From Portulaca oleracea (lineage: Eukaryota; Streptophyta; Magnoliopsida; Caryophyllales; Portulacaceae): a stretch of 64,000 bases of DNA. The position numbers were made by a program, and so were the translations under genes. A model generated the notes under the pieces. That model saw only the letters and a list, made by a program, of their open reading frames with translations. It ran no database searches and had not been told where the DNA came from. Location of the stretch: NCBI GenBank assembly GCA_029582165.1, contig CM055883.1, forward strand, positions 20,182,501-20,246,500. Reading direction: 5' to 3'. Below, one piece after another: positions 1 through 11,553 of the stretch. Within the stretch, counting starts at the first letter, position 1. Every line of letters starts with the position of its first letter.

Positions 1-1233
1 ATTAGAACAATATCAACACAATCGAAGAACACCTTCAACTCAAAAGAACCAAAACAGAGTCCAAATATCAATCCTATGACATTAATTTCCGGAAATCAAA
101 ACTCAACAATCCAAGAACCAAAACCCAGAAAGTTACGCTAAAACTCGAATATCACTTCAATATCAAACAGAACAAAACACCAAAATCTCACCAAAACCCA
201 GAATCGAAACTTTCAAGCATTCAAGAACTAAATTGAAAATCGATGGAATGAAACTGAAAATAAAGTTTTAAAACATGAATTCAAAGCATGAAATAAGACA
301 TGTATTAAACTTAAATCTAATTCTAACCCTAGGATTTCCGATCGACGACTTTGGGTTGTCACCCCCCAAATCTGACTTCCGGATCCTCTACTCTGGACTA
401 CGATGATATCCGCTTCCTCCTTCTTCGTTCCTCTTTAATACTTGAACTGGAGCCTCTTCTTCTCATCTCGACCACCGAATCTGCAATAGAAGATAAATTG
501 AGTGAGAAATCGTGAGAATAAGAGATTTAAAGAGAAATTGAGATGAGAAATGAGATGAGATGATAGGATGAATGATTGTGGTGGAATGGATGTCGGTAGT
601 TGTTTGTTGACTGAGGAATCCGAGAAGAAGAAGAAGAAGAAGAAGAATGATGAGGATTCAATGGGAAGAAGAAGAAAGAAAGAAGAAAGAAGAAAAGAAG
701 AAGAACCTGAGGAAGAAGGTAGGATCGGGAAAGGAAGAAGAAAGAAAGAGAAAGAGAAAGAGAAAGAGAAAGGGATCCGAGGGGATGAGAGAGAAAGAGA
801 GAGGAAGAGAGAGAAAGGGAAGGGGGGAAATGAGAGAAAGAGTTAGGGTTAGGGGTTTTGTGTCGGCAGGGTTTGAGGGAAAACGGGTCAGGTATTTGGG
901 TACGGGTTTGGGTAGATGGGTGTGGGTGAGAGTGAGGGAGAGTGGACTGGGCTGGATTTTGGGCCGAAGAGGGAGAGAAGAAGGGGAATTGGATTTGGAT
1001 TTGGGCTGGGTAGGAATTAGTTTAGGTTTAGTTTTATTTTATTTTCTAATTTTATTTGTTTTATTATTTTGATTTATAATTAACAAAAATAATAACAAAA
1101 AATAATAAAATACTGTAAAATCTAATAATAATGCAAAATACATAAAAACATAATAAAATTCCTAAATTAATTATTAAAGACTAGCAAAACTCCTTATAAA
1201 AGATATTAGTTCGGCTCGAAACGAGACCGAACA
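1..1233 (-). mobile_element. Right-hand part of a family-2 LTR (G)
   Basis: The segment ends at 1233 with ACCGAACA. Its last 50 bases (TCGGCTCG, a short spacer, then CGAGACCGAACA) match the ends of the LTRs at 4927-6278 and 26682-28049. Those two LTRs have their U3 start at this end, so minus orientation is inferred. The left end lies outside the window. It contains an AAG/GA-rich tract at about 625-840 and a G-rich tract at 840-1000; the frames reading through these are low-complexity, not genes. It could be a solo LTR or half of an element continuing leftwards. Confidence 0.6.
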
Positions 1234-1253
1234 AAAAATCTAACTAATATTTT

Positions 1254-1400
1254 TGATTTACATGTGACTTTATTAATCATATGACTATGACTAGTGCAAT
1301 ATCTTATATTATATAAAGATCCTACAATTATTAAAAATTTAAAAATGTCTCTGATTTAAATGTGACTTTTTTAGTTATATGAAAATGACTACTACAATAG
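1254..1400. repeat. Diverged direct repeat, period about 93 bp
   Basis: Bases around 1254-1304 and 1347-1400 share a common skeleton: a GATTTA-ATGTGACTTT start, a TATATGA-like middle and an ACTA-CAATA end. They look like an old tandem duplication in AT-rich sequence. The stretch 1234-1560 shows nothing else. Confidence 0.4.
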
Positions 1401-1559
1401 CGGCGTTTACGTGTGTCAGAGAACATGAAGATTAGTCACCATTGAATCGTATAATAGTCGCGTGTATTCGAATAATAACGTGACCACCACTATAATAAAT
1501 ATATATTTGATCATTGAGTCATATATTTGCGTCCAATAATATACTATTAGTCACTCTAA

Positions 1560-1985
1560 CGTCAAATATAGATGATATAGTATTTGCTTCAGAAGTTGTC
1601 TAGCTATCTTATGAGTTGGGTGCACTATAATTATTTCAACCTTTTCCATTCTACATTTGGTAAATTCTTGTGCCTATTGCTTGCAAACTATTGCGTGTGG
1701 ATACCATCTACTGACTCCTTTGTCTGAGTCTTGAACAGTCATGACTGCTTGCAGTGATTCAGCATATACTACACCAACATTTTCCCATTTCATATTCTTC
1801 GCCTACAATATCGCTATTTGAATAGCCTTTGGCTCTACTTGTGTCACCGACTGTTCTTTGAAGCTGATACTATTATCGTTGCTATAATCATCATGATGAT
1901 CTTGATCTAGGCCTTGAATAATCGTAGACGTCGCTTGTCTTGAATTCCTATCCCAAGCTTTGTCCACAATAAACACATACTATGT
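1560..1985 (-). pseudogene. RNase H-like (RVT_3) remnant, probably from a LINE
   Basis: Reading the minus strand from about 1985 down to 1560 gives one long frame with two TAG codons. It has the order of a plant LINE RNase H-like domain: an acidic residue then KAIQIAIL, a VGVVYAESLQAVM segment at the usual ES(D)S..V position, and a terminal VEIIIVHPTHKIARQLLK segment resembling the R-N-AH-LA end of the family. The catalytic pattern is incomplete and no ORF2 lies around it. It is inferred to be a decayed fragment. The assignment rests on pattern only and is moderate. Confidence 0.4.
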
Positions 1986-2099
1986 TTGAAGATAGATCCG
2001 TTCTTTTTATATCAATAAAACTATTATTGGTTTTTTTGTTCTACACCTCATTTCGACGTTTCCTTTGCATTTGTCGATTTTACCAAAGTTATAGTCTTA

Positions 2100-4902
2100 T
2101 ATAGGTGAATTGGTTGGGCGAGGTGATTGGGGAAAAAATGGAGAGAGAAAGCGAGGAGTGAGAAAAGGGGAAAGGATTTGATGATTCAAATCCATCAACG
2201 CTCTTCGTAGGGAACCTGCCTAAGAAGTTAGATAGGTTTGGCCTCAAAGGGATCTTCAGAAGATATGCTGAAGTAAATTCCTCAACGATAATCATCCGAA
2301 AGAATGCAGATTCTAACTTTGGTTTCGTCGAAACTAGGAGAAGGCAGGAAGCAAGGGTTTGTATCAATGAACTCAATCAATCAGTGGTTAGAGGCTGCAA
2401 AATTATTGTTGACTGGGCAAAAAGGAGGAATTCACGAAAGAAGAAGGCAAGTTTGAAGAAGAATAGACAGATTTGGATCCCAAAGGCATTAAGTTATAGC
2501 TCCATGGATGAGGCCAAGTGCAGAGTAATTGGAGATACAAATGAAGAATTTGAGGAGTGGAAGCAGCGAAGTCTGATCTGTACGGCGAAAGCTCCCAGAG
2601 ATCTTGATGCCCTGGCGTAGTTGATAAAAGACAATTTCGGTCCCATATCAAACATTTCAACTTTCAGTGGGGTGAAATATCTGCTCACTTTCCCGACCTT
2701 GTAGGACATGAATGAACCTCTAGCTAATCTGATGGAACTCATTGACTGGTTCATAGATATCAGACCATGGTCTACGTATCATTCTACTGATTCAAGGCGA
2801 GTCTGGACTGATATTATCGGAGTTCCACCTCAAGGATGGACTTGGGATAACTTCCAGAAGTGTGCTATGCCTTGGGGAAAACTTCTATCCCTGGCAAGAT
2901 GCATCTCGTCAACTAACCAATTTGAAGTTATGAGAGCCTTAATTCAAACTGATGTCTATAGAAGGATTGATGGTGAATTACTTCTGGACATTCAAAGCCG
3001 TTCATTCAGAGTTTTCATTAGAGAGGTCAGTACGCATCTAATTCCCCCATCAATGTCTCATATCCAAGAAAGTTCAAAAACTTCAAGCTACTCCAGTGAA
3101 GATGACGAGAGTATACAACACATTGATGGCGGTTCTCAGAACATCAATAGGATGGTCAAAGAGTCTTTAGTTCCTAGGATCAAAACCAGCAATGGATTTG
3201 TTCAGGAAACGCCAGGTGTTCGGGGTTGCTTTGATCAAGTCCAGCTATTGGTGTTTCAAAATTACATCAAGACAACAATGGTGAAAATCTGCAGAACAAT
3301 TTGACTTCGCTGTTGAGGCAGTTATGCATCAACGGTTGGATTGAAGAGGTAAAGAGGCTTCATGATCAAACCAATGCATTTGAAGATGAGCTCATTAATG
3401 CCCTAGGTGTGTCTACATGGACTGAGGTTGTCGATCTTCATAATGAAGAATTGAACAGTCAGGATTTGGTTGATTCAATTGACAACTCCAACAGTCAGGA
3501 ATTTGCTGTTGTGCCAGTGAATAATGATCAACTCCTAATCAATGCCACAACTGCTTGGGGAAATGTGGCTACAATGGGGATTGAAAAATCAGTTGAAATT
3601 GTTAATGATTTTAATATCCTTCAAGATTCTGAAAAGGCAACTCAGTCTCCCCCTCATAATTGTGAGCCGACCTTTGATCGAGAAGAAATCATCTCAGAAG
3701 ACTCTGATGATGACTCTATAACCAACGTTGGAGCATACATCGTAGAGAAAGCTATCGATTTCGGTATGGCCACTGGCTTCATTAGACTAAAGAAGAACAT
3801 TAGTAGCAAAAAATACATTGAAAGCAAGTCATTTGAGAAAAAGAAGAAAAAGGTCAAGGAAGGCAGTTGAAGGAAAATTGATGAGTCCATTTCCCCACCT
3901 TCCATTGAGGGTGATAATTTTTCTGAATGAAGGGTTGCTCTTAGATTGTGAGTGTCTTCAAATTGTAGGAATTGGAAAATTTCTTAAAATTAGTCTTGAA
4001 GTTGTTGACTTCATTGAGTAGTGCCTACCAATCTTACTAGTTCTAATAAGTGGTGTTTTTTCGACAAGTATGGGAGCTTCAAAAAGTCTCTTTCTCAAGT
4101 GTTCTTATGGAAAGGCGATCTGGTGAGCTGCTCTGTTTCGGCTAAAGGAAGATTGTAAAGTCTCAGAAATAAAAAGGTTAAATGATGGTTCTGCTTAGTT
4201 AGGGTTTAATTATGATTGCAAGTTGGATTGTACGGTGGGGGTTATTGAAGGCATCTCAAATATCATTGGATGTCCATTATAATGATTGATATTGGATAAG
4301 GGGCATTCTGATGTCATGGTGGGGGCGAAGAGAAATACTCGAGTTAGACATTGGTATGGCTTTGAGTACAGGCTGCTGATGAACTCAGTACAACATATTC
4401 TTTAAATTGCTAGCTCATCTCAAGGTTTTTTGGTGCAGTTGCAGCAGCCTGCACTGTTTTGTTTGATAGATGGGGGTAGCTCATGGGGTCAGGAGTCTTG
4501 CAAAGGGTGAGTATTCAGGTACTACTATTGCAACCTTGAATTGTGCATTGCAATTTAGTTGTTTCTGTTAGATCATTAAGAGGAGAACATATTTTTGACT
4601 TAGGAAAAGCATCTGCCTGTGGTCATTGGAATGGAAGAACAATCATTCATTCTCAGCTGAACCTTTAGCAATAATTTTTCACCTCTTACCGTTCAGTTTT
4701 CAGTAGGTCCCTGCTGCTAGGCTCTGATACAGTTGGTGTATTAGTTTATATCGTTTTCTTTGGAGTACTAGTTTTCAGCTCTCATGGCTGTTGTTTATGT
4801 TTTTGTTGCCTATTAATGGTTGTTGTTGCATGACTGTTTCCATTGATTTAGTTTGGCTTTGCTAATAAAAGGGTCTTATGACCGGTAATTATCCAAAAAA
4901 AA
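2100..4902 (+). mobile_element. LINE (L1-type) with RRM ORF1, ORF2 missing
   Basis: A plus-strand non-LTR element: a purine-rich leader, a broken ORF1 at 2138-3870, about 1 kb of non-coding 3' sequence and a short poly-A run at 4895-4902. No reverse transcriptase or endonuclease motif lies between ORF1 and the tail, so ORF2 has been lost or replaced. An ORF1 with an RNA-recognition motif is known from the BNR-type L1 clade of plants. The element stops about 25 bp before the D LTR. Confidence 0.6.
2138..3870 (+). pseudogene. LINE ORF1 with RNA-recognition motif (broken)
   Basis: ORF1 proteins of L1 elements bind the element RNA and form the retrotransposition particle. An ATG at 2138 is in frame with the RRM. 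RNP2 reads LFVGNLP (from about 2201) and RNP1 reads NFGFVE (about 2320), separated by the usual helix and strand. A basic AKRRNSRKKK tail follows, then a long region resembling the middle of plant LINE ORF1, ending in an acidic part and a K-rich tail. Breaks: in-frame TGA at 2159, TAG at 2618 and 2702, and a frame change near 3300 where the frame runs on to TGA at 3868-3870. It cannot make a full protein. RRM identity is firm; assignment to a LINE rests on length, the poly-A end and the known BNR clade. Confidence 0.6.
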
Positions 4903-4926
4903 GTTGCTTCCTTAAGCGTGGATGTC

Positions 4927-6278
4927 TGTTCTGTTGTGTATATTCGGGGTTTAAGAGTAAGGGTTGTCGTATCCACAAGGATTGTGTGTCAGGTTATAGG
5001 GAATTGGTTTGGTAGAGTTTCAATTTGCGAAAAATAGTAAATAACTAAAATAAATGAACTAAACTAATTATGAATTAAAAACAATAAAACTAAAGAAAAC
5101 ATGAATGAGAAACAAATCTTAACCTAAAGAAACAAGAACAAGAAACTAAACAAGAAAACCAATGCATAATCAAGAAAGTAAATTATAACGACGAATATAA
5201 AGACTAAATTTAATACTGAATTTAAGACTAAAAACTGTAACCTGAACCACAATTTCAATCTTTTCTCCTGAATCTTTGTCTTCACGAACTTTCTCCAGAA
5301 CAAACAAGAAAGGACGTGATTTGGATTACTAAGACTGCTCGAATCCTCACGTGAAGGGAAATTCGAAGAACCTTAATCCTCCTCTTCCTAAAGGTGGAAT
5401 TTTGTGTGTGACTAATCCTAATAGAATTGAAGTAACGAGACAGAAAGTAAAAGCGAGAAAGAACAATAACTTGAATTAAATTGAACTAACATTCAGAAGC
5501 GTAACTTACAAATCGAAGAACTGAGAAATAACCTGAGAAAATTGAAACTAATGATGAAAGTAGAACTAATAAACTAAGTCTAAAACTAAAACTAGAATAA
5601 TGATAAGCTCTGTTTTTGATGTATATATAGAAAAATTTAGGAAAAGAATAAAATAAAATCCCCCAAAACCCTACATAGCCGCGTGTTTTATTTCAAATTT
5701 TTCACCTTCATGGCGCGACCAACTGGCCATTGTCGAGTGGCTTTGAGCAGTAGCGTCTAACCCGACTCGGCCATCAATTCTAGGTGCTGGTAGCGGGTAG
5801 TTGAGCGTTGGGAGCGTTTTGATGAATTGTCGCTACTGTCTTGGGCGCTGCCAGTAGTCTTACAGGCGCTGCCAACGTTTGATGTTTCTTTGCTCTTCTT
5901 CCGTATGCTTAGCTTGTAGGGGGTGTTACACTGTTCGCGGGTGCTACACTCCGGCAGATTTCTGGCTCCTTCACTGCTGCTGTCGGTCGCGGGTGTCACA
6001 GGGCATGTCACAGGTGCTATACCTGGTGTAGCGGGCGCTACAGTCATCGTAGCGGGTGCTACGCTATTCTGTTCAGCTTGTAGCGGGTGCTACCGCTGTT
6101 GTAGCGGATGCTACGCCCTGGGTGTTGGATTTTTCAGCACTTTGATTCCCTTTTTCCGCTTTTCTTTGATTTACCCTACAAAAACACAAACTCACCATAA
6201 TTTACTCATAATTAGGGGTCTAAAACAAGTAAAACTCTTTATTAACGGTATCAATTTGGCTTGAAATGAGACCGAACA
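4927..6278 (-). mobile_element. Family-2 LTR D (3' LTR position)
   Basis: The LTR starts TGTTCTG and ends ACCGAACA, 1352 bp, with family-2 ends. It is followed at 6279 by ACACTCCCACAC, a polypurine tract when read on the minus strand, so it sits at the 3' end of a minus element. A TATA-like box lies at 5632-5639. A GTCGTATCCACAAGGATT motif about 45 bp from the left end matches a motif in the same place in other LTRs here. The right-hand LTR of the same interior (8787-10244) is of a different family. Confidence 0.7.
5710..6118 (-). promoter_or_regulatory. GC-rich palindrome cluster upstream of LTR D TATA box
   Basis: Within an AT-rich LTR this stretch is GC-rich and repeats a GTAGC-GGGT-GCTAC palindrome. 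There are four clear copies between about 6030 and 6115 (GTAGCGGGCGCTAC, GTAGCGGGTGCTAC twice, GTAGCGGATGCTAC), with looser copies towards 5710. On the minus strand it lies upstream of the TATA-like box at 5632-5639. A regulatory role is inferred. Confidence 0.5.
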
Positions 6279-7061
6279 ACACTCCCACACAAAGATTTGC
6301 TCGCCCCGAGCAAACAAAGAAGAAAAAGAAACTAAGTATGCCAACTCACTTTCGTAGGAATCACGGTTGCATTTAGCGTATGCAACAAGCCCTTTAAACC
6401 CCTTGGCAGCCCAAGTGTACGAGAAAGGTCTCGTGAGGGTTTATAGAAGCTATACCCACAAAAGCAAAGAAAATTAAAGAAAAGAAAGGAAAAGAAAAGA
6501 AGAAAAAGAAAGGAAAGAGAAACAAATTGCGAGAGAAAAAGAGGCAAAAACGAGACAAGTTTAGCACAGAAGGAAGTTTACATACACGATCACGAAACTA
6601 ATTACCCAAAAAGCGCATTCGCTCAATTGAGAATAGCTAACAAGAACCTTCAAGGCTACTAGCAAGACTGCCACTATACTTAACATTTTTCACCTCACTC
6701 ATGCATAAGCTTGATGTGTTCCTCGTGCTCAAGTGTAGTGTTTCTGGCTTATTCTTGTTTTAGTCAAAGTTCAGTCGGTCAGAACTAGCTACTCCATACC
6801 CATGCTCAATACTTAGTGCATTATACATGGTTCCTCTCCCTAATTTGGGTCGCCCTTGGCATGGTAAGGGCCACAGGTTACATAAGGAAAGGTTCCACAC
6901 TTATTTCCTTCAATTATTTTTGGTGTTGGTTTTTTTTCGAGAATTGAATGGCCCTGAAAGGGGTATACTCTTCCTACATAGATCCTTTCCATACACATAC
7001 AAGGTGCTTAAGTGATATGAATTCCACACCACTCATACCGATCTATGTAGGGGAACCAACA
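6279..7061 (-). mobile_element. Non-coding 3' interior of element D/C
   Basis: This lies between the D LTR and the gag remnant. It starts with the putative polypurine tract and a GCTCGCCCCGAGC sequence analogous to the segment after family-1 LTRs. The stretch at about 6940-7060 resembles family-3 non-coding interior (a GGCCC..GGGTATAC..CCTAC pattern). No gene is seen; short frames here are low-complexity. Confidence 0.5.
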
Positions 7062-8636
7062 TTATGCATACTTGATGGGTCTACCATCCAATTGGACAGA
7101 GATCCTAAAACTTCTTAGGTCTTCCTTATTAGGCATAATTGAGGGGTTTTTAGTTCCCTCTAACAGGTCTGGTTTAGGTTCGGTCTTGACTACCCCATGT
7201 AAAATATGCTCTCCTAAGGGTTCACACTCAAGGTTAACTTCCTCGCAGGTTATAGCGTTACATTGAGTGCCCGGATTAGGGACAGGTTGAGGTGGTAAAC
7301 TAGTAGAGGGAGTCGCCGAATTGGCGATTTGATTTTCCAAAATCTTATTGTGGTTGGCCAAAACCTCTACCTTTTGCATTAGGTCTTTTATAACACCTTC
7401 CTGTTGCTGTTGTCCTGCGATAAGACTCTCCATCATGGTTTCTAAATTAGACTTTGGAGGAGGTCCTTGTTGAGGCGGTCTTTGAGGTGGGGGAACATGC
7501 TTTTGTTATCCTTGTCCTTGAAGAGGACTAGTGGGATTGTCGTTCCTATAGGAAAAATTAGGGTGGTTTCTAAGCCCAGGATAGTAAGTGTTAGAATTCA
7601 TGTCATAATTCTGTCTCGGATTGCCAATATAATTGGCCTGTTGGACTTGTTCATTACTAACTCCACCTGTAGGGCAAGTGAAAGTTTCATGTTCGGTCGA
7701 GTGACAGACATTGCAGGTCGGAGGGTTAGATGGCAAACTTAATCGGTCCATTTTTTGCGTTAAAGAATCAAGTTTGGATGACAATAAAGAAATTGCATCA
7801 ACATTAAACTTACCTCCCGCCTTTTGGCGGGGTTTAGACCATTGATAAGAATTGTTCGCCAGATACTCGATCAGACTTGTGATTTGAGGCACAGTCTTGT
7901 CCATAAGATCGCCTCCGGCTGCAGAGAGGATGCTTCCTCTTTTCGACTAATTTACTCCATTGAAGAAGGATTGGACAGGAACCCAAGGTTCGAATCCATG
8001 CTGAGGATTTTGTCGGAGAATGTCCTTGAATCTTTCCCAAGCATAGTATAGTGACTCGTCCGACTCTTGTGTGAATGTAGAAATCTGATTCCTTAGGCTG
8101 GTGAGCTTGCTTGGAGGAAAGTACTTCGCCAAAAAGGTGCTGGCGAGTTCATCGAACGTTGTGATTGAATTTGGTGGAAGTGAATCGAGCCACTCCCATG
8201 CTTTTCATTCCAACGAGAACGGGAAGAGGCGTCGTTTGACGGCGTCCTCCGACACGTTGTTGGCCTTGTAAGTGTCACAAGCTTGACGGAAGAGTCACAG
8301 ATGTCGGTTCGGATCTTCGTTAGTCAACCCATGGAATGGTGATTTTGACACTAGGTTGATCAAAGATTGACGTAGCTCGAAGTCGTTCGCTTGGATGGTG
8401 GGAATGTTGATTGCTAATTGCAGGTTGGTGACATTGGGAGTAAGATATTGCCCGAATGTCTTTGGTCGTTGTTCTCACATCTCTTCTTCCTTTTCCGATT
8501 CCGATTCTAGCTCCTCTTCGTCCGTTTCTTGATTTTCTTGAAATTCTTTCTCCAGTCTTGCTCTTTTCCTTCTCTCTCGAAGTGTTCGTTCGATCTCAGG
8601 ATCGTACTCGAAAGAGAAATCTTTTTGTATAAACAT
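7062..8636 (-). pseudogene. Athila-type gag (broken)
   Basis: Gag forms the particle that packages the element RNA. An ATG at 8634-8636 opens one minus frame running to 7062. In order: a charged N-terminus, a segment like the Athila NLVSKSPFHGL..EDP block, the core (RRLFPFSLE, KAWEWLDSLPPNSITTFDEL, AKYFPPSKLTSLRNQI, YYAWERFKDIL, QSFFNGVN), then NNSYQW and a zinc knuckle CNVCHSTEHETFTC (CX2CX4HX4C) near 7700. The frame is kept throughout but holds at least three TGA codons in the first third, TAG at 7947 and TAA at 7506. The TGA codons sit where relatives have arginine, consistent with CGA to TGA decay. No protease or polymerase follows. Gag identity is firm. Confidence 0.75.
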
Positions 8637-8762
8637 GAAAACGACAAAAACAAGAACACCAAGCGTAATAAAGAAAAATAAAGAAAAATAAAGAAAAATA
8701 ACAGAAATTAAATAACCTAGTCACCCAGAGCGCGTTCGTCCAATGGCGATTGGGGAAACAAA

Positions 8763-8780
8763 TCCCCGGCAACGGCGCCA
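8763..8780 (-). other. Primer-binding site, tRNA-Asp type (LTR C)
   Basis: TCCCCGGCAACGGCGCCA on the plus strand equals the 3' end of plant tRNA-Asp. The minus strand is therefore complementary to that primer. It lies 6 bp from LTR C, which fixes LTR C as a 5' LTR and the element as minus-strand. Confidence 0.8.
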
Positions 8781-8786
8781 AAAACT

Positions 8787-10244
8787 TGACAGACCTAAAA
8801 CATATAGGTGTCTGTGTACCGCAAATGTACGGGTCTGTGTAGTAATATAATATCGTTCTCTCTCAGAGATTTGCGTTCAACCACGCACGGAACTAGTTCG
8901 CTACAAAGAATGCTAGGTTGATCCAAGGGTTGTGGTAAGGCTTTCTAAACTAAACTAGGAAAGCAGGAATTTTTAGGGTTTAAACAATTAATTAAAAGCG
9001 TTCAAGAGAGTCCACTCTAGTTAATTAATCAAATCATCAACAATCCTGGTGCAGGTAACAAGATAATTCGGGGTCTATAATCTTTCTAGGCCGTATCACT
9101 TTGATCGTTCGATCCTAGGTGAGTTACAATGATTAACCTAAACATTATTTATAACTATTTAGTTTAATCAAAGATAAGAACTGATTATAAATTGACACTA
9201 GGCAAGAATCATTATGTCTATCTATTTTCTAAACCTATTCAATCTACGCAATCTGATTCAAGAGTCAAACTGTCGTTCTATTGTCAAGAATCTAAAACCA
9301 GGTACAGAGTCAAACTATCGTTTTATTGTCAAATTACCATGACATACATTGCACGCCGATTAAACGAATAAAAGATAATCTAACACCGAGACTGTATTCA
9401 AATTCAATCTATAGACATCGTGTTTATCCCCCAAACAAAGGAATTAGCTACTCATAATTTTAAAGTAAACATCGCAAAATCTAAATAACAAACATAAAGC
9501 ATTAAAAAAGAATAGAAATAAACCGTGTTCGAATTGGCGGAATCGATCTCTTCGTGTCACCCGAATCGATCTCTTTCATGTTCTTCGATCACTAACAATA
9601 ATCTAATCTAATAACAATCTTTTGAAATCAACTGTAAATAAATTGATCTAAATCTACTCTAAAAGCTACCTAAAAATCTCTCCGAAAACTAATGTAAACT
9701 GATGAAAATCGGTCGCTGCGGAAGCTCTCTCTAAACGGCGGACGTCGAACCCCTTTTATAGGGCTAGATTAGAGCACAAAACGCGGTCTGCGTTTTAGAA
9801 ACGCTGGCTGCGTATTGCCCAAAAAGCGAAATTCTCTGTGAGTGGGCGCTGGCTGCGCCTCCAAAACGCGGGCAGCGTTTTCTTTTTTCTCGGTTGCCAA
9901 ACTCTCTAGACAAGGCGCTGGCTGCGTTTTAAAAACGCTGCTTGCGCCTTGCCTCTCCGGCTCAGCTGGACTTTGGCCGTGTTATTTGGGCGGTTCTTCC
10001 TTTCTTCTTCCTTTCTTCTTCTCTCCTTCTTCAACTTCTTTTTTATTTCTTTGATTTTTGGTATTCTTCCTCCAAATTTTCATGTTTTTCGATATAATTT
10101 CACCGATTCCTGCAAAACATACCAAACTCGCGAACAAGCGTATAAATCACAGAAATTGCTATAAAAATACGAGATATCCGGTATAAAAAGCATGAAACTG
10201 ACATTATTTGAGCCCTAAAAACTCTATATAAAAACGAGTTATCC
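8787..10244 (-). mobile_element. Family-1 LTR C (5' LTR position)
   Basis: It starts TGACAGACC next to the primer site and ends at the family-1 TTATC end, here TTATCC. It is about 1.46 kb and, by eye, close to 90% identical to LTR A (11554-12999) over the first 250 bp. TATAAAAGGG lies on the minus strand at 9751-9760. The conserved ATATCGTTCTCTCTCAG motif lies about 65 bp from the left end. It borders a LINE fragment on its right. Confidence 0.8.
9778..9965 (-). promoter_or_regulatory. GC-rich palindrome cluster upstream of LTR C TATA box
   Basis: There are about six copies of an AAACGC-n5-GCGTTT type inverted repeat (for example AAACGCTGGCTGCGT and AAACGCGGGCAGCGTTTT) or its GGCGCTGGCTGCGCC variant. 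They begin about 20 bp upstream (minus strand) of TATAAAAGGG at 9751-9760. Equivalent clusters lie in LTRs A and B. A regulatory role is inferred. Confidence 0.55.
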
Positions 10245-11553
10245 GACATAATTATCTCCCATGGGAAGTGCTTTTTTCCATGTTTTTCATACCAGCATTG
10301 TCTTCTTTGGGGGAATGCTTAAGTGCCAGAATGTTCTCCATAATGATCTTGAACAATCCTGAAATTGCTTCTTGATCATCAAATTTTTTTGACAAAAATA
10401 CCAATATCCTTATTTCACATTATGTTGGTTAGTTGGATATGTACCCCAACACAGTTAGTCTTCTACGCCTTCACATAGTACTAGATTTGATAGAATTTGT
10501 TGAGTTGTGTCAAATGTGAAAGTTTGGTAGATTAAATAAGTATTCCAAGCCATGCCCCAGGGTGTTCTAACAGTCCAATCAGAGATGATTGTTTTTAATG
10601 GGTTAGTTTTGATTAATGTTTCTAAGTTGGGGTTGCTTTCCTTGCATCCATATTTTATCTCCCATATTTATACTTCTTCCATTTCCAATTTTCCACTTCA
10701 CATGTCAGATGCTGCTTGTGTTAACTGAACCATGTCTTTCCAAGCATGTGAGGCCAATTGTTACGATTTACAGTTTTGTGGAAGTAGTAATGGCGAATGC
10801 ACTTTATATTTAGGTTTCCAAATTCATGCTAAAAGCGATGTATCATTTTGTAGGCTCTCCAGGCCAACTTAAATAGAAGAGCTTCGTTAAAACTTCAAGC
10901 TTCCCTTATCCCAAGGCCTCTATCTCCTTTTGGTAGGAACAAATGCTCTATTCGCCAATGTATAAATTTATGCTCTTTGGAGTTTCACCATAAGAACTGA
11001 GTTACAATCCCATTCAATTTGTCAATAATATCGTCTGGGATTTTACATACTAAAAAAGTACGTTGATGAAGAGCAACAATCACTGTATTTATTAAGATAA
11101 GTGTTCCGATTGGTGACAAACATTTGCCATGCCAACCTTGCAATCTCTTACAAGCTGCATCCTCCTGAAATCTAAAAGTTGATGAATTTTTCCTCCATAC
11201 TAAAGGGGGTACCCAAGTATTTTGTTCTTAGAAGAAGAGTTTAACTTCTTGTTGTACTCCTCTCGAAAAACCATCGATGATTTAGCGATATTGATCATCT
11301 GCCTTGAGATATAATTGAAAGTGGAAATGATACGGTTTGGTTCAAAATATGAGTCTTGCTCCAATGCTGTAAATAAGGTAGTCATCAGTAGAAAAGATAT
11401 GAGTAATCTCAGGTGCACCCCTAGCAACTTGGATCCCTTTGATTCGTTCTTCATCATGTCATTGTTTTTATATTATTCGATAGATCTTCCCTAATTAACA
11501 TGAAAGGGTATGGTGATAGGGGATCTCCTTGTCTCAAACCTGTTGTAGGAGTA
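10245..11553 (-). pseudogene. LINE ORF2 fragment (reverse transcriptase to C-terminal part)
   Basis: Minus-strand reading from 11553 gives TTGLRQGDPLSPY, the reverse-transcriptase motif of plant L1 elements. It is followed by FSTDDYLIY, the position of the catalytic (F/Y)-A-D-D box with A replaced by T. Near 10970 come WRIEHLFLPKGDRGLGIREA and near 10320 WRTFWHLSIPPKK, both standard for the C-terminal part of LINE ORF2. Frames change several times and stops are common. The fragment is cut by LTR A at its 5' side and LTR C at its 3' side, so it is a piece of an older LINE into which LTR elements inserted. Confidence 0.65.

Noticed and set aside
840..1010. G-rich stretch of LTR G as another palindrome cluster
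   Set aside because: It is G-rich but has no repeated inverted arms and no clear TATA box next to it.
568..1072. Two overlapping plus-strand open frames of 92 and 141 codons
   Set aside because: They run through AAG/GA- and G-rich low-complexity LTR sequence and have no protein-like content.
4922..10249. Flanks ATGTC (left of D) and GACAT (right of C) as a target-site duplication
   Set aside because: They are reverse complements, not a direct repeat, and the LTRs are of different families; most likely chance.
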